From NCBI RefSeq assembly GCF_000003815.2, contig NC_049979.1, positions 31,612,512 to 31,676,511 of the forward strand: a DNA stretch of 64,000 nt, given 5' to 3'. Of the stretch, positions 12,301-21,560 are shown one piece after another. Every line of letters begins with the position of its first letter. Within the stretch, counting starts at the first letter, position 1. The stretch is from Branchiostoma floridae (lineage: Eukaryota; Chordata; Leptocardii; Amphioxiformes; Branchiostomatidae). Made by a program: the position numbers and the translations under genes. The notes under the pieces were generated by a model. That model was not told the DNA's origin, searched no databases, and saw only the letters and a program-made list of their open reading frames with translations.

Positions 12301-15300
12301 CAGCCTGTAGAAGTACTTGCAGGAGACGCGCAACTGACAAAGTCTTAAGTTCTTTACCATTAATGGTGAGATCCCGCGGTGCATTATGACACAGCAGATT
12401 ATAACCTTGCATTTGTCCGCGTTAAAAGCTTGTCGTTATGTTCTGACCATTGGTTGAAGTTGTCCATTTACTGTAGCATGATGGACGGTTAATGGTAGTG
12501 TCTGGATTCGGCCAGTAAGCAGTAAGATGACGGATCCATATTAAGGGGTGATGTTATAGTTAATCAGCCGTGGCTTGCTCATATAGACAAGCACAGCTAC
12601 ACATGAAGACACAACGAGTTTTACCTTGGTTCCTATTGGTATTTATTCACTCCTTTAGAGGTGTTCTAGCTTTAAGAATACGGTCCAAGCTTAAACTATG
12701 TGTTTCGTCAGATTGGTAGTACATAAAACCATCATGGTGCTATAATATGTAAACCTTTGTATTGGTTTCTCCAAAGACTTAAAGTTGCTGACGCGGGTCT
12801 GGATTGTAGCACATATACTCTGTTTTACGCACGCTTATTACAAAATCAAGCTTTGCAGCAGCTTTCGCAGTTTCTGACCGGTGTTTTGTTGCTTTTTTGA
12901 CTGTAACAGAGCACGGCATTGCCTCAAAGTTTGACTGTTTTGCTGGACATCGTATAGATGCCTTTGGGTCAGTAAAAATACCCGAGAGGCTGCCTACAGT
13001 AGCCCTCCTTACAAGGTAATCGATTAGTATAATGAAAAGGAAAGGCGCCAAGACCAAGCCCTGTAGAAATTTAGCAGTCTCATCAAAGCTCTACGACAAC
13101 CCTTTTTTTAGTTTTTGTACAAGACATTAAATGTCCTATAAAAGTATATACGTCACCCATAGTAAAGGATGATTTTCTCTATTTAACCTTCAAGAATCCG
13201 TCTAAATATGTGAACTTGTTGTGCTCAGCTACGGCATTTCTTATCGTTTATATTGTATTTCATTGGATAAAAAAGAGATAAACTACCAAAAACCCTTTTT
13301 AAAGTAGCGTTTGCCAATCGTGTATACAAAGCCCCGTAGAAATATATTCAAGGCATCTCTGTACAAAGCATCCTATGATATGGTTTTAACATCGGGTCAC
13401 AGGAGCAAAAAAATGTACTTCTCAGGTAAAAAATCTCAAAATCCAGCATGTTAAAGTTAATCATACAAAATTTGTGAAGGCTGTCAAAAAGGAACTGGTA
13501 TATGTCAAAGGCTCCTCTACACTAATTTGCAGGTAATTAAAATGTAATGACATGACATGACATAGGAGCGAAAAATGTCATTTTTAAAAGATTTACTACT
13601 TAAGATTTAAACAAAACAAAAAGGAGCTTTTCATACTTTTTCTTAACACTGTTAGCTTAAACAACCCTATATCATTGCATAATAATATTCAGGGAGAGAT
13701 GCTGCGACATCAATGCACCACATTATCATGATGTATAAAGATTGTGATCCAAGATGGGCACAGTCAACTCGTCACTGCCTCTGTGTTCCTTATCAACCTG
13801 GCTTCCTAGTGGGGTGGGGGTGGGGCAGTCGACAGTTTCCTCTGAGTACAGTAGAGTAGTTTTCTGTACAAGGTTTCTTGTAGTTTTGAAGGGAATATAA
13901 CATCAGCTTGTTTATACCCTATAGAATATACTAATATTATGTTTCATATATTTCATGGTTATATCATATTTTCGAGTGATTAGATATGAGAGTTTGCAAA
14001 GAAGATAACTATTGTGCTCTTGGCTCCAGTCTGCCAAGGATCTAATTGTAGGTGCTGATGCGAAATCTGCGCTCTTAAAGCGGGATTTTTGTAGACTAAC
14101 CCTAAACGCTGCAAACGTTAAATAATGACACAACATTGTCAAAGAGTGGTAGTAAATATGAGATTTCTTAGTTTAGCTTTAGGACAGCTGATTTTCAACT
14201 TGGTGCAGTAATATATCTGAAATCGGAAATTTATGTAATTTAACCATCAAACACCCGAGTGGGGTCCATTTGGACCCCAGGCGTAAATTTTTATGTACCA
14301 TTTGAACATTTTTGATCTGACGAAAAAGTCATTCCGTGACTTTGTCAGCCAATATGTTCTATACCTTCTCCTAAGTTTTTATGAAGATTGGTACAATGCT
14401 GTGGAAGCTATAAAGAAAGTCCGTGATCAGTCCGTCTGGGGTCCAAACAGACCACAGCCAAAAAGTGCAGGTTTTGAAACAAACTTTTGAGTCTAACTCT
14501 CTAACTACTTATCCTATCACCACCAAACTTTCAGAGAATAGTAAACATGTAAAACTAAATTCCCATAAAAACTTCTGTGTCATCATCATATAATATGACG
14601 ACATTATGACGTCATTTAGTTTATAAGGGCGGCCATGTTGGATTTTGACTAATGACGTCATGAAATTAGCATAAATTATAAATTCTGAATCATGAAAATA
14701 GCATTAAACTTCATAGAATTTTATTGTTGTTAGAAAACAAGCATGGTTTACTAAAAAAAACCTTGTTTGAATCGAAATTGACAAATTTTTGCAAAAATAT
14801 GCCTGTCAGAATTCCGTTGCCATGGCAAACCTAAATAATGATAAATTTACTTTATTGACAAAAATATTTTGCTAACAATATTTTGTGATATATTACCAAG
14901 TTTCGTAGCTTTAGCACTAGCCGTTCATGAGTAACGGTCGGATGAGGTTTAGAGCAAAACATGGTCCTTCTGATCTTTTGTATAAATTATGATAATGAGG
15001 TGGAATTAGCAACACCTTAACATATTAAAATATTCCTCTTACATCGACGAAGCAATGTATGCAAAATGATCACCGATAGGAATTGGGACTGAGATGTTAT
15101 GAACAAAACATTTTGGGGTCCGTTTGGACCCCACTCGGTCATTTAGTCGCAAAAAAAGGCCGTGTGCTTCAGGGTTAAGAAAAATGTCGTAGAACATTAC
15201 TTTACATCTGACCATATTTAATCTACATTTGAAATATTTAAGATAAATATGAACTTTGTAGATTGAGCCTTCAACATTGCCTGAAACTTTAAGAATTACA

Positions 15301-15717
15301 TTACAGTTTTGTCTACGTATCCTTCTGCACTCAAAAGACAATGCATTTAAGAACATTTATGATGGTTAACTGATTTTAACCCCACGATTGATTTTGGAGT
15401 TAATGGGGCTCATGTATCAATTGTATTGTTTAAAAAAAATAACTTAAGTTTATTTCTTTTAGATTCAGTATGACTTTGTGGCACACACCGAGCATCTGGC
15501 GGAAGATCTGTACACTTTCTTTCGGAAGGTCGGCGTAACTGGAAAGGAACACATTTTCCCACCCAAACGCCCAAGGATTGGTGAACAAATGTTTATCAAA
15601 AATTTCAAAAAGGTGCCTATTGAAGACATTCTCCATATTGGAGACGGATATAAAGATGAATATGCTTTCTTCGGTTACTCTTTTGAGAAAGACTTACAAA
15701 CTCTAATTGAACCTTGA
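194..15717 (+). CDS. Carbohydrate sulfotransferase, six exons (CHST8-14-like)
   Basis: Joined exons 194-335, 988-1064, 2681-2943, 4725-4833, 9586-9741 and 15463-15717 give 1002 nt (333 residues plus stop), with GT donors and AG acceptors and matching phases at every junction. The product looks like a type II Golgi enzyme of the Sulfotransfer_2 family, which moves sulfate from PAPS to sugar hydroxyls of glycans. Seen: a short cytoplasmic N-terminus, one hydrophobic segment (about residues 16-32), then a 5'-phosphosulfate loop in YKVLYCRAGKTGSW, a 3'-phosphate motif in ARNPLERLAS and the C-terminal family block HWRPINELCSPC/IQYDFV. Sequons NAT, NST, NKT and NRT fit a lumenal domain. The PAPS loop is unusual (CRAGK where vertebrate relatives usually have CxxPK) and the 3' motif has N for the common D, so the acceptor is not predictable and activity is plausible but unproven. 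The ATG at 194 is chosen because the open frame upstream offers no earlier ATG. Confidence 0.85.
988..1064 (+). CDS. CHST-like exon 2
   Basis: A 77-base exon with acceptor GGTTCCAG at 980-987 and donor AAA|GTAAGT at 1065. It reads YKTKKRGSG...CRNATQASK, a basic stem region with a Cys and an N-glycosylation sequon, as expected just ahead of the catalytic domain. Too short to stand out as an ORF; found from splice sites and phase. Confidence 0.65.
1758..2215 (+). mobile_element. Terminus of a piggyBac-like (TTAA) element
   Basis: Starts with TTAA followed by CCCTATCTAGACGGGGGG, then AAAGTGCCTGCGCTAACTTT. The inverted counterpart (ending ATAGGGTTAA) is at 8755-8812, but two coding exons lie between, so these are two separate family members. 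TTAA plus a CCC...GGG terminus is the piggyBac signature. The inner boundary is uncertain. Confidence 0.45.
2255..2540 (+). repeat. LINE 5'-region fragment, same family as 22990-23240
   Basis: Shares long blocks with 22990-23240: CAGGGGTAGGAGGAACCCCT, AAACCTGCATCT, GGGCCGTC, and CTTCACCTTAAAAAGTCA. At the second locus this block lies directly upstream of an endonuclease ORF, so I read this one as a 5' fragment of the same LINE family sitting in the intron. Confidence 0.6.
2681..2943 (+). CDS. CHST-like exon 3 (PAPS-binding loop)
   Basis: Acceptor TTACTTCCAG at 2671-2680, donor AAG|GTAATA. Encodes TDFAHVLRNLVV, the 5'-phosphosulfate loop (YCRAGKTGSW) and the start of the 3'-phosphate motif (ARNPLE). 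It ends two bases into an Arg codon that exon 4 completes, which is strong support for both splice sites. Confidence 0.85.
3725..4460. mobile_element. Inverted-repeat element with GGACACTTCGGCC minisatellite arms
   Basis: The left arm (3742-3862) repeats GGACACTTCGGCCCCAAGCC; the right arm (4311-4441) is its inverse, repeating GGGCCGAAGTGTCCTGGACTT. Both arms contain CACATGGACACTTCGGCCC at matching places. About 450 bp of unique A+T-rich sequence lies between. This looks like a non-autonomous DNA transposon whose TIRs grew by minisatellite expansion. Small reading frames inside are by-products of the repeat. Confidence 0.6.
4551..4683. mobile_element. Short hairpin MITE
   Basis: The ends AATACATCACGGTGTATTCC and (inverse of the right end) AATACAACACGGTATATTCC form a foldback of about 133 bp ending just upstream of exon 4. 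No coding potential. Confidence 0.6.
4725..4833 (+). CDS. CHST-like exon 4 (3'-phosphate motif)
   Basis: Acceptor CATCTCTAG, donor AAT|GTAAGG. The first base completes AGA (Arg) and the exon continues LASVWSGFFL...NERYQGMLRVICPENSTKN, matching the block after the R-x-P-x-E-R-L-x-S motif in the family. Confidence 0.8.
7500..8500. repeat. Diverged tandem repeat (about 155-200 bp unit)
   Basis: A unit containing AAAACCGTTGCTAAGGCAG and then CTGACAAAATCTAC...GAATGTAG recurs near 7511, 7722, 7875, 8031, 8230 and 8407. It lies just inside the TTAA-flanked end at 8808, so it may be the interior of that element. Confidence 0.6.
8755..8812 (-). mobile_element. Right end of a piggyBac-like (TTAA) element
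   Basis: Read on the minus strand: TTAA, CCCTATTCAGACGGGGGG, then GGCCTGCGCCAACTTT. This is the same terminus as at 1758. The partner end was not found with confidence; the element probably extends left over the tandem repeat. Confidence 0.5.
9586..9741 (+). CDS. CHST-like exon 5
   Basis: Acceptor TTACCTACAG, donor CAA|GTAAGT, phase 0 at both ends. Encodes ETCHEATEIKGNGNKTHR...LCSPCQ: two sequons and the HWRPINELCSPC block that leads into the conserved YDFV of exon 6. Confidence 0.8.
10343..10896 (-). mobile_element. Internally deleted mariner-type element
   Basis: Near-perfect TIRs of about 25 bp (CGAGGGGCGTTCAATAAGTA at both ends, inverted), each flanked by TA (10341-10342, 10897-10898), the Tc1/mariner target site. 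The minus-strand ORF 10432-10734 keeps only the N-terminal HTH_48 DNA-binding domain of a mariner transposase (LYLKGRTPKETFDEIKE, KRW, APRPGRSSS). The DDD catalytic domain is absent. The last 25 or so residues resemble the extreme C-terminus of mariner transposases, suggesting an internal deletion. It can only have moved in trans. Confidence 0.8.
10432..10734 (-). pseudogene. Truncated mariner transposase, HTH only
   Basis: A 100-residue remnant: residues 10-70 match the mariner N-terminal helix-turn-helix with the GRP motif (APRPGRS). There is no catalytic Asp triad. Lying wholly inside the TIRs, it could at most bind them; expression is unknown. Confidence 0.75.
10899..12084. other. Intron sequence, nothing recognised
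   Basis: A minus-strand frame at 11108-11449 and overlapping plus frames near 11867-12077 carry no motif, signal or family resemblance that I can name. Treated as non-coding intron. Confidence 0.4.
12085..12480 (-). pseudogene. LINE reverse transcriptase C-terminal fragment
   Basis: Read on the minus strand across several frame breaks it shows NADKCKVI, then NGKELKTL, and finally VLVWDPGLTRMQVARLELVQ, the order found after the RT domain of jockey/CR1-type LINEs (KC..I, LG..I and VWDP/LE.VQ..A motifs). Dead remnant. Confidence 0.55.
12779..13075 (-). pseudogene. RTE-like reverse transcriptase fragment
   Basis: The minus frame includes LVLAPFLFIILIDYLVRRAT (the GxxxSPxLFxxxxDxL region of RT motif B) and AAAKLDFVISVRKTEYMCYN, typical of RTE/BovB-like polymerases after the catalytic ADD block. 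The ADD block itself is missing, so this is a deleted, inactive piece. Confidence 0.65.
14244..15174. mobile_element. piggyBac-like MITE with GGGGTCC palindromes
   Basis: 931 bp flanked by TTAA (14240-14243 and 15175-15178). The left end has GGGGTCCATTTGGACCCC and the right end GGGGTCCGTTTGGACCCC, both followed inward by sequence resembling the elements at 18490 and 21561. No transposase ORF; non-autonomous. Lies in intron 5, just upstream of the last sulfotransferase exon. Confidence 0.75.
15463..15717 (+). CDS. CHST-like terminal exon 6
   Basis: Acceptor TTTCTTTTAG at 15453-15462, phase 0. Encodes IQYDFVAHTEHLAEDLYTFF, the family's conserved C-terminal block, and ends ...FEKDLQTLIEP with TGA at 15715-15717. 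Confidence 0.85.
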   Translation: MQYDFVAHTEHLAEDLYTFFRKVGVTGKEHIFPPKRPRIGEQMFIKNFKKVPIEDILHIGDGYKDEYAFFGYSFEKDLQTLIEP

Positions 15718-15783
15718 TATCTAATGTGATTGATGGACAGGTACGACAAGAATAGAAAGGCTTGAATTATATAACATGCTTAT

Positions 15784-15963
15784 TATTTCAAAAATGTTTC
15801 CGTTGAAGACATTCTCCATATTGGAGACGGATATAAAGATGAATATGCTTTCTTCGTTTGCTCTTTTGAGAATGACTTACAAACTCTAATTGAACCTTCA
15901 TATCTAATGTGATTGATGGACAGGTACGAAAAGAATGGGGAGTCTTGAATTATATAACATGCT
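15784..15963 (+). pseudogene. Tandem partial copy of sulfotransferase exon 6 and 3'UTR
   Basis: About 180 bp that repeats 15602-15780 almost base for base, directly adjacent. It keeps the reading frame (KNVSVEDILHIGDGYKDE...), but the stop TGA has become TCA, so the frame would run four residues longer to TGA at 15910. No 3' splice site precedes it, so it is probably part of the 3'UTR and not an alternative exon. Confidence 0.85.
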
Positions 15964-16123
15964 TGTTAAACTAATCTATCCCTGAAGCATCTTATCATTG
16001 CTGCATAACAAAGCAACAGGTGATTTGACATTAGTTTGAATCGTGTTGAAGGTGGCGTCTTTCAAACATAAATGTATATTAAAGGCAATTGTTTGAAAAA
16101 ATCGTGATTGTAGCGTTGGCCTA

Positions 16124-16129
16124 AATAAA
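16124..16129 (+). terminator. Polyadenylation signal AATAAA
   Basis: Canonical hexamer about 400 bp past the sulfotransferase stop codon, the first good candidate downstream of the duplicated tail. Cleavage site not determined. Confidence 0.45.
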
Positions 16130-16164
16130 TGCATTATTTAAACAATTTTATTCTTTTGAAAGAG

Positions 16165-16460
16165 CGTTTTATTTAAGTACCTAAAGCTTTTTCTTGGTGA
16201 CAAATCGGCATGGGATGAACATATTAAAAAACTCTGTTAAAAAGGTAGCCCAACGAGAAGGTTTGCTTAGACGTTTTAGAGTCTGCCTTACTGTAATGTA
16301 GCTGATAAGTTACATTAAGCAACGATACATCCTCTCCTCACTGTGTGGAATAGCTGCAAAATGGAGAGACAGCAACAACTCCAAGAGCTGCAGTACCAGG
16401 CTGCCAGTAGTTTCCTCGACCTTCATGAGAAGCTCACCTGGCAGTAACTTACAGAAATAA
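16165..16460 (+). pseudogene. LINE C-terminal fragment
   Basis: With frameshifts it reads KLFLGDKSAWDEHIKKLCKK, then RRFRVCL, then LQELQYQAAS, the fingerprint of the region after the RT palm in jockey/CR1 LINEs (LGV.IDDKLSWDEHIK; LQ.LQ..AAR). Frames change several times. Confidence 0.55.
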
Positions 16461-16688
16461 GGTTATGGTTTATGCGTGTAATGATGGGAGGGCACAAACA
16501 TACCTCTCATCCATCTTCTCTCACAAATACAACTTAAACAATTACCAGACCAGACATTACTACTATACAAACCTTTTTTTTTAACTACAACAGGACATTG
16601 TACCTTTGCTTTTTTTGTTTGACAGAAAGAAATGAGGAAATATTGTGCAAAGATAGCTCAAAAAGACAGATTACCAAAATCATGAAAA

Positions 16689-17450
16689 TTGACCCGCTTT
16701 GAAGAATTGCGGAGCAACAAAACAAGACATAGGTGGCTAAAGGAGTTTAACCAATCTAAGTGTGAGGTGATGACCATAACATCGTCAAAAGCACCTATCA
16801 TCCACACATACAGCCTTCACAGCCACCCACTAAACAAGGCAAGTACCATCAAATACCTTGGGGTCATCATCTCCTCCAACCCTACATGGGGCAGCCACGT
16901 CTACACCATAACATCGGAGGCCAACAAAACACTGGGTATGCTCGGACGCTGCCTGCGGCAAAGAAGACCCCACCTGAAGTTTGCCTGCAGTGTGTGGGAC
17001 CCACACACCCAAGATCAGGTGAGGAAGGTTGAGATGGTACAGCGACGAGCGGCCCGGTATGTAACAAACAACTACCAACGAGACACATGCTCTGTCACTG
17101 CTCTAATCAATCAACTGGGATGACAGTCATTGCAATCCAGAAGGAAGAACGCCAGACTTATTACCATGTATAAAATCATCCACAACAACATTTCTGTCCC
17201 ACATGCATCTAAACTGGTCCTGGCGACTCGATGCTCCCGCAGCACCATCCACGCTTTCAAGCTGCAGGCCATTGCGAGTAAATCCAAATTCTATAGGCTC
17301 TCGTTCTTTCCTCGTACCATCCGGGAGTGGAATGAACTTGAGCCTGGTGTGGCGGAGGCTGGGTCTCTCTCCCTGTTCAAAACTGAACTGGGGAGGGCCC
17401 TGTTGCATTGAGTCGCCCCTACAATCCACGTCAAAGGGGGCTGAGCAGTA
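16689..17450 (+). pseudogene. LINE reverse transcriptase C-terminal region
   Basis: Two overlapping open stretches: FNQSKCEVMTITSSK, KYLGVIISSNPTWGSHV, SVWDPHTQDQVRKVEMVQRR (to 17123), then SRRKNARLITMYKIIHNNIS and SFFPRTIREWNELEPGV (to 17411). The order and motifs are those of the thumb and C-terminus of jockey/CR1-like polymerases. A join RQ/RRPHLKFACSVW suggests a short internal deletion, and a stop at 17121 splits it. No palm domain is present here. Confidence 0.75.
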
Positions 17451-17589
17451 GAAAAGAAAAGAAGAAGAACAGTGACAGAGATATATATTTAGCGTCTGTG
17501 TACATTAGTCCCCAGAGATCAACTATTAATGCAAACAGAACATATGACATTTTTGACATATTGTAAGAAGACATCTCACATTACAGTAA

Positions 17590-18485
17590 TTTCGGGGACA
17601 TATTGGTTGGGGGTGACTTAAACGCCCGAGTAGGAACCCCGAATGATTATGTCACAGATGACATCCCGATTATCGATTCTAAAATTCTTCAAAATGACTT
17701 TAGTTTTGACCACCCTCTCCCTAGATACAATATGGATGAAACTCAACCAACAGTTTTTGGTAAAAACCTAATAGACCGTATCAATAGCAAACTCAGACTA
17801 CTTAACGGGAGAACACCCGGAGACCTTTTTAGTAAATCAACGTGCTATCAACCAAAAGGATGTAGTCTAGTAGACTATGTACCAGCTAGCGAGGACATAG
17901 TTCTCCGTAAATTAATCTTCTTCCACATTGAAGCATTATCGCCACTCTCCGAACATTGCAAACTCACTTTACTGTTAGAAGGCAACCCAAAACCACTTCC
18001 CAACAAAAGGTAAACAAACTGTCGACAATGACTTATAAAAGATTTACATGGAATTCAGAACTCAGTATCTTTTTCCTCAAACATTGACAGATTCATCCAC
18101 AAAAATTACGAGCTAAAACCAGAATCATTAGAGATTGCACTAGAAGACCTCGTTACACCACTACAAGAAGCCGAAAAAAGTCTCTTACCTTACATGACAC
18201 AAACAAATGAAAAGACAACCCAGTTTGAAACAATTAAACAAAAAGAAATGGTTTAACCAAACATGCTTCTGCTAGACGTACAGGACCCTAGACGCTAGAA
18301 CTACAAAACCTTGCTAAGCTTCTTTCCATAAACTCACGCGACCCTCATATTTGAGGATCCTATTTCATTAAGAAAAAACAATACACCAGACTTATACGGA
18401 AAATCAAAAAAGAGCACAAAGAAAAAATCTTTAAACAACTAAATTCATTATCCCATAACAACCCTTCGGACTTTTTGTCCCTTCT
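17590..18485 (+). pseudogene. LINE endonuclease fragment, 5' part
   Basis: ORF 17603-18013 carries GDLNARVG, LLNGRTPGDL, CYQPKGCSLVDYV and a final SEHC where APE-type endonucleases have SDH. Downstream, frame-broken sequence continues with a Lys-rich linker (FIKKKQY..IRKIKKEHKEKIF) up to the TTAA where the MITE at 18490 is inserted. The LINE resumes at 19435. Inactive. Confidence 0.7.
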
Positions 18486-18489
18486 TTAA

Positions 18490-19430
18490 CCCTCATCCGA
18501 CCGTATGGGGTCATTTTTGACCCCAGGCCTATATTTTTATCTGTCATAGCAACATTTTTCATCGGAGAAAAATTTCCTTCCATGAATTTGTTTGTATACA
18601 TGTCTTACAACATCTACCAATTTTTCACCGAGTTTTGTCCATTATTGTATAAGCTATACTTGAAAGTTTGTGTCTGGTTCGGTGGGGTCAAAAATGACCC
18701 CAGCCAATTATGAATCATTAATTACATAAATATCAAGACATGTCAATTAAATAACAGGCATTCCTCATCATTGCTATTACAGCAATACGTTATAGTTGCT
18801 TAGATGATTAAACACCGAATATTTTGAAAGAAATTTAGTATTTTAGTGTAAAACACAGTTTTTCGACATTCTGCATAAATTATGATAATACGCACTAATT
18901 ACCTTTGCTAATGAAAATGAAAATGTTTCTAATTAATCAAGAAACAATATATGGACAGAATGTGCACAAGGAACCTATAAGAAAGATCTCTGCGGGAAAA
19001 TAGACAAGAGTTATTGTATGTGTGTGTTTTGATGGCGGAATATGGTGCATAATTAAGTAATAAATTTGTTACTTTTCACAAATATTGTATTTTTTCTTGT
19101 TAAATAGCATTATTATGCTATAAGTATTATTGCAGCTTGAAAACCTTTGTTCAGAAATCTATAATTCAAAACATTGTTTAAGTAGGTTGAGTATGGTAGA
19201 TTTTCAGAGCAAATGTGGTTTCTCCTCATTTTCTGCATAAATTATGATAATGAGTAATAACTACAGACGCCAAAACTTGTTAAAATATTTTTCATAGATT
19301 GGTGAAACAGTAAATACATAGAAATGACAAAATAAGCCAGCAGAAATATGTCTATGAGCAAAACAAAATGGGGTCAAAAATGACCCCATACGGTCAGATT
19401 CGTCGTAAAAATGTAACGGTCGGATGAGGG
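18490..19430. mobile_element. piggyBac-like MITE, copy 1
   Basis: 941 bp with TTAA at both flanks (18486-18489, 19431-19434) and termini CCCTCATCCGACCG...CGGTCGGATGAGGG. Each end carries the perfect palindrome GGGGTCATTTTTGACCCC. It interrupts a LINE, whose linker continues on both sides. No ORF. Confidence 0.85.
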
Positions 19431-19434
19431 TTAA

Positions 19435-19720
19435 GAGTACAAATCTAATGACAAAACTGACGATCACGAAACGATTCCAGCTGAAAACCTACACTCGCAC
19501 TTCAAAAAGCTTTATGGCATAGACCCAAAGTCCACCTCGAAACTATGCAGCAGCTTTGAAACACACATAGAAAATAAATTATGTAAGCTAGTGAAAAATC
19601 TTGAAAATAATCCCTCGACTTCCCAATAAGCAAAGCTGAAGTTAAACAGACACTTCTAATCTTAATAACGGCAAAGCTTCGTGAAGTGATCTCATTCGAA
19701 ATGAAATGATGAAGTGCTCA
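19435..19720 (+). pseudogene. Continuation of the LINE broken by MITE copy 1
   Basis: Reads KSNDKT..HETIPAENLHSHFKKLYGID, CSSFETHIENKLCKLVKNLENNPST: the linker between endonuclease and RT in the same LINE as 17590-18485. RT motifs do not follow. Confidence 0.55.
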
Positions 19721-19734
19721 TCAAACATTATATT

Positions 19735-20046
19735 AGAACCACCGCTTTGCCTTTGTTGGAGACTTCAACCATGTCAACATCCATGACATCCTGTTGAATC
19801 GTGAATTGTCTCAGGTTGTACACAGCAATACCAGAGGCAACGTAATTCTCGATCTTATAATTACCAACATGAAGACGTGCTACAAGAGGCCAGAAATTCT
19901 TCCACCCTTGACACTCAGCGACCACAACTGTGTGTTGTGAAAACCACAGGTGAAACTCAAACAAAACACAGTTACCAAGAGGACCATCAGACCGATCCGC
20001 GAACCCGGCATGAGCGAATTCAATGGGTGGATCACCTTACATCCTT
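19735..20046 (+). pseudogene. Second LINE: APE endonuclease fragment
   Basis: The frame from 19741 reads FVGDFNHVNI, then ILDLIITN and LPPLTLSDHNCVL, i.e. the GDFN and SDH catalytic motifs of an APE-type endonuclease. Truncated at its 5' side. It is separated from its RT part (20661-21480) by the insertion at 20047-20660. Confidence 0.7.
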
Positions 20047-20660
20047 GGGATGAAGTATACCCCAAAAAAATGATAAAATAGAAAATCCAAAAAATGTAGA
20101 GTAGATCAAGGGGATGGGCCGTAGGGGCGGGTGGGCGTAAGGTGCTGCACCGAGCCGGTCCGGTTTCTGAATTGATTTGGTCTGGGTCCACCGGTGGGGG
20201 ATGTATCAGTGGATAGGAGCCTTAGGGCATAGACTGAGAAGAACAAAGTAAATACTCGAAAAGACAGTATATGAATACTTTTTTTGTCAAAAGAGTATAC
20301 AGTGCAGCAACAGCAACTGACAAGGCTAAAGCTTTCTAGATCTACGAAACTCTTACTGTCGCGATCGACAGGTTCTGCTCAGCAAGAACAATGAAACTTC
20401 ATCCTTGTGATATCTACTTTTGATAGATTCAGAAGCCACTTTGTATCCGATAACCTCTGTACCTGGTCTACTGCATGTAAGTGCGCCTCCTGCCAGGATT
20501 TAAGGGCTCGGTAGTCTGATTGATTGTTTATGTCGTTTAGTATTAATCTTAATCCGCTGTATTTATTGTATTTTTATCGGGTTGAGGGCCAGTAAAGGTG
20601 TCACCACCTGTTCCCCCGCCCCTTCCACTTGTGTGGTGAATTTTAATAAACAAATAAACA
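20047..20660 (+). mobile_element. 3' fragment of an unidentified retroelement
   Basis: Splits the LINE between its endonuclease and RT parts and ends in TAATAAACAAATAAACAAAT, a short A-rich tail typical of LINE/SINE 3' ends. There is no convincing ORF; a frame with HFVSDNLC and CKCASCQ may be a degraded C-terminus. Confidence 0.45.
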
Positions 20661-21480
20661 AATCCTAGAGACAAACCTTGGATAACCCCCCAAATCAAGT
20701 TTCCCATTAAACAGAGACAGGAGCCCCCTTCAAGAGACAGGAGGCCCTCTGGAACTTTAACAAAGAACTACAAGTACAAAGTGCAGAAAGAGATTCGTAA
20801 AGGAAAGAACAATTTTTACAAAGTCAGGGTAGAGAATAGCAAGAAGGTTTTCCTGGTTTACTCTACATGTTCCAGAGCATGGCGCAAGAACATTAAGGAC
20901 ATGTGGAACATGAACAAGAAGACCAACCGCATCAATACTCCCGGTATATACCAAAATGACTCCACAGCGATTGCCAATGAAATAAACTCTAAATTCGCTG
21001 CAGTGTCACAGTCCTTGCCGCCACTAGATCCTACAACGCTGCCATCATTCCTGCCGGACTTTCAACTCCCGACCGTACAAGTCTGGGACGTGTGTGCCCA
21101 CCTATGCTCCACTAACCCCCATAAGAGTCCTGGACCTGACGGGGTGTTTGCCTCCATACTAAAGGAATTTGCATGTGAAATCAGTAGTCCTCTCTGTGAT
21201 TTGATCAACACATCACTCAAGCAAGGAGTCGTCCCCCAGGAGTGGAAAGAGGCAAACGTCATTCCACTGCCTAAGTCGTCACCACCACACGTCGTCAAAA
21301 GGCCTGAGACCCATTTCCCTGACTCCGTTAATAGACAAAGTTTGTGAGCGGTTCATTGCAAACTGGACGTATGTGGACGATGTGAACCTTGCACAAATGT
21401 GGTCCATCCGTCAACCTTTCACCCTTCAATTAACTCTGAATGACTTGTGTTACTGGGTCAACGAACATAGAATCGTGGCG
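20661..21480 (+). pseudogene. Second LINE: reverse transcriptase with palm deletion
   Basis: ORF 20781-21347 encodes the linker and the RT N-terminus (NPHKSPGPDGV, LCDLINTSLKQGVVPQEWKE, NVIPLPK). After a frameshift near 21300 it continues LRPISLTPLIDKVCERFIANW and then jumps directly to YVDDVN (motif C). Motifs A and B (about 150 residues) are missing, so it cannot be active. Confidence 0.75.
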
Positions 21481-21482
21481 TC

Positions 21483-21560
21483 GGGCGTGGCGTAACTGGT
21501 AGAGCGTTCGGCTCGGAATCTATGGGTTTACATTCCTTGCCAAGGCCAAAACATCCGTGG
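21483..21560 (+). repeat. tRNA-like SINE head
   Basis: GGGCGTGGCGTAACTGGTAGAGCG looks like a pol III box A region, and GGGTTTACATTCC, about 30 bp on, resembles a degraded box B (GGTTCGANTCC). It does not form a full tRNA. It sits between a LINE fragment and a MITE. Confidence 0.35.

Noticed and set aside
15784..15963. Alternative terminal exon of the sulfotransferase
   Set aside because: No 3' splice site before it; it reads as a tandem duplication lying in the 3'UTR.
21483..21560. Functional tRNA gene
   Set aside because: Box B is degraded and no complete cloverleaf can be formed; more like a SINE head.
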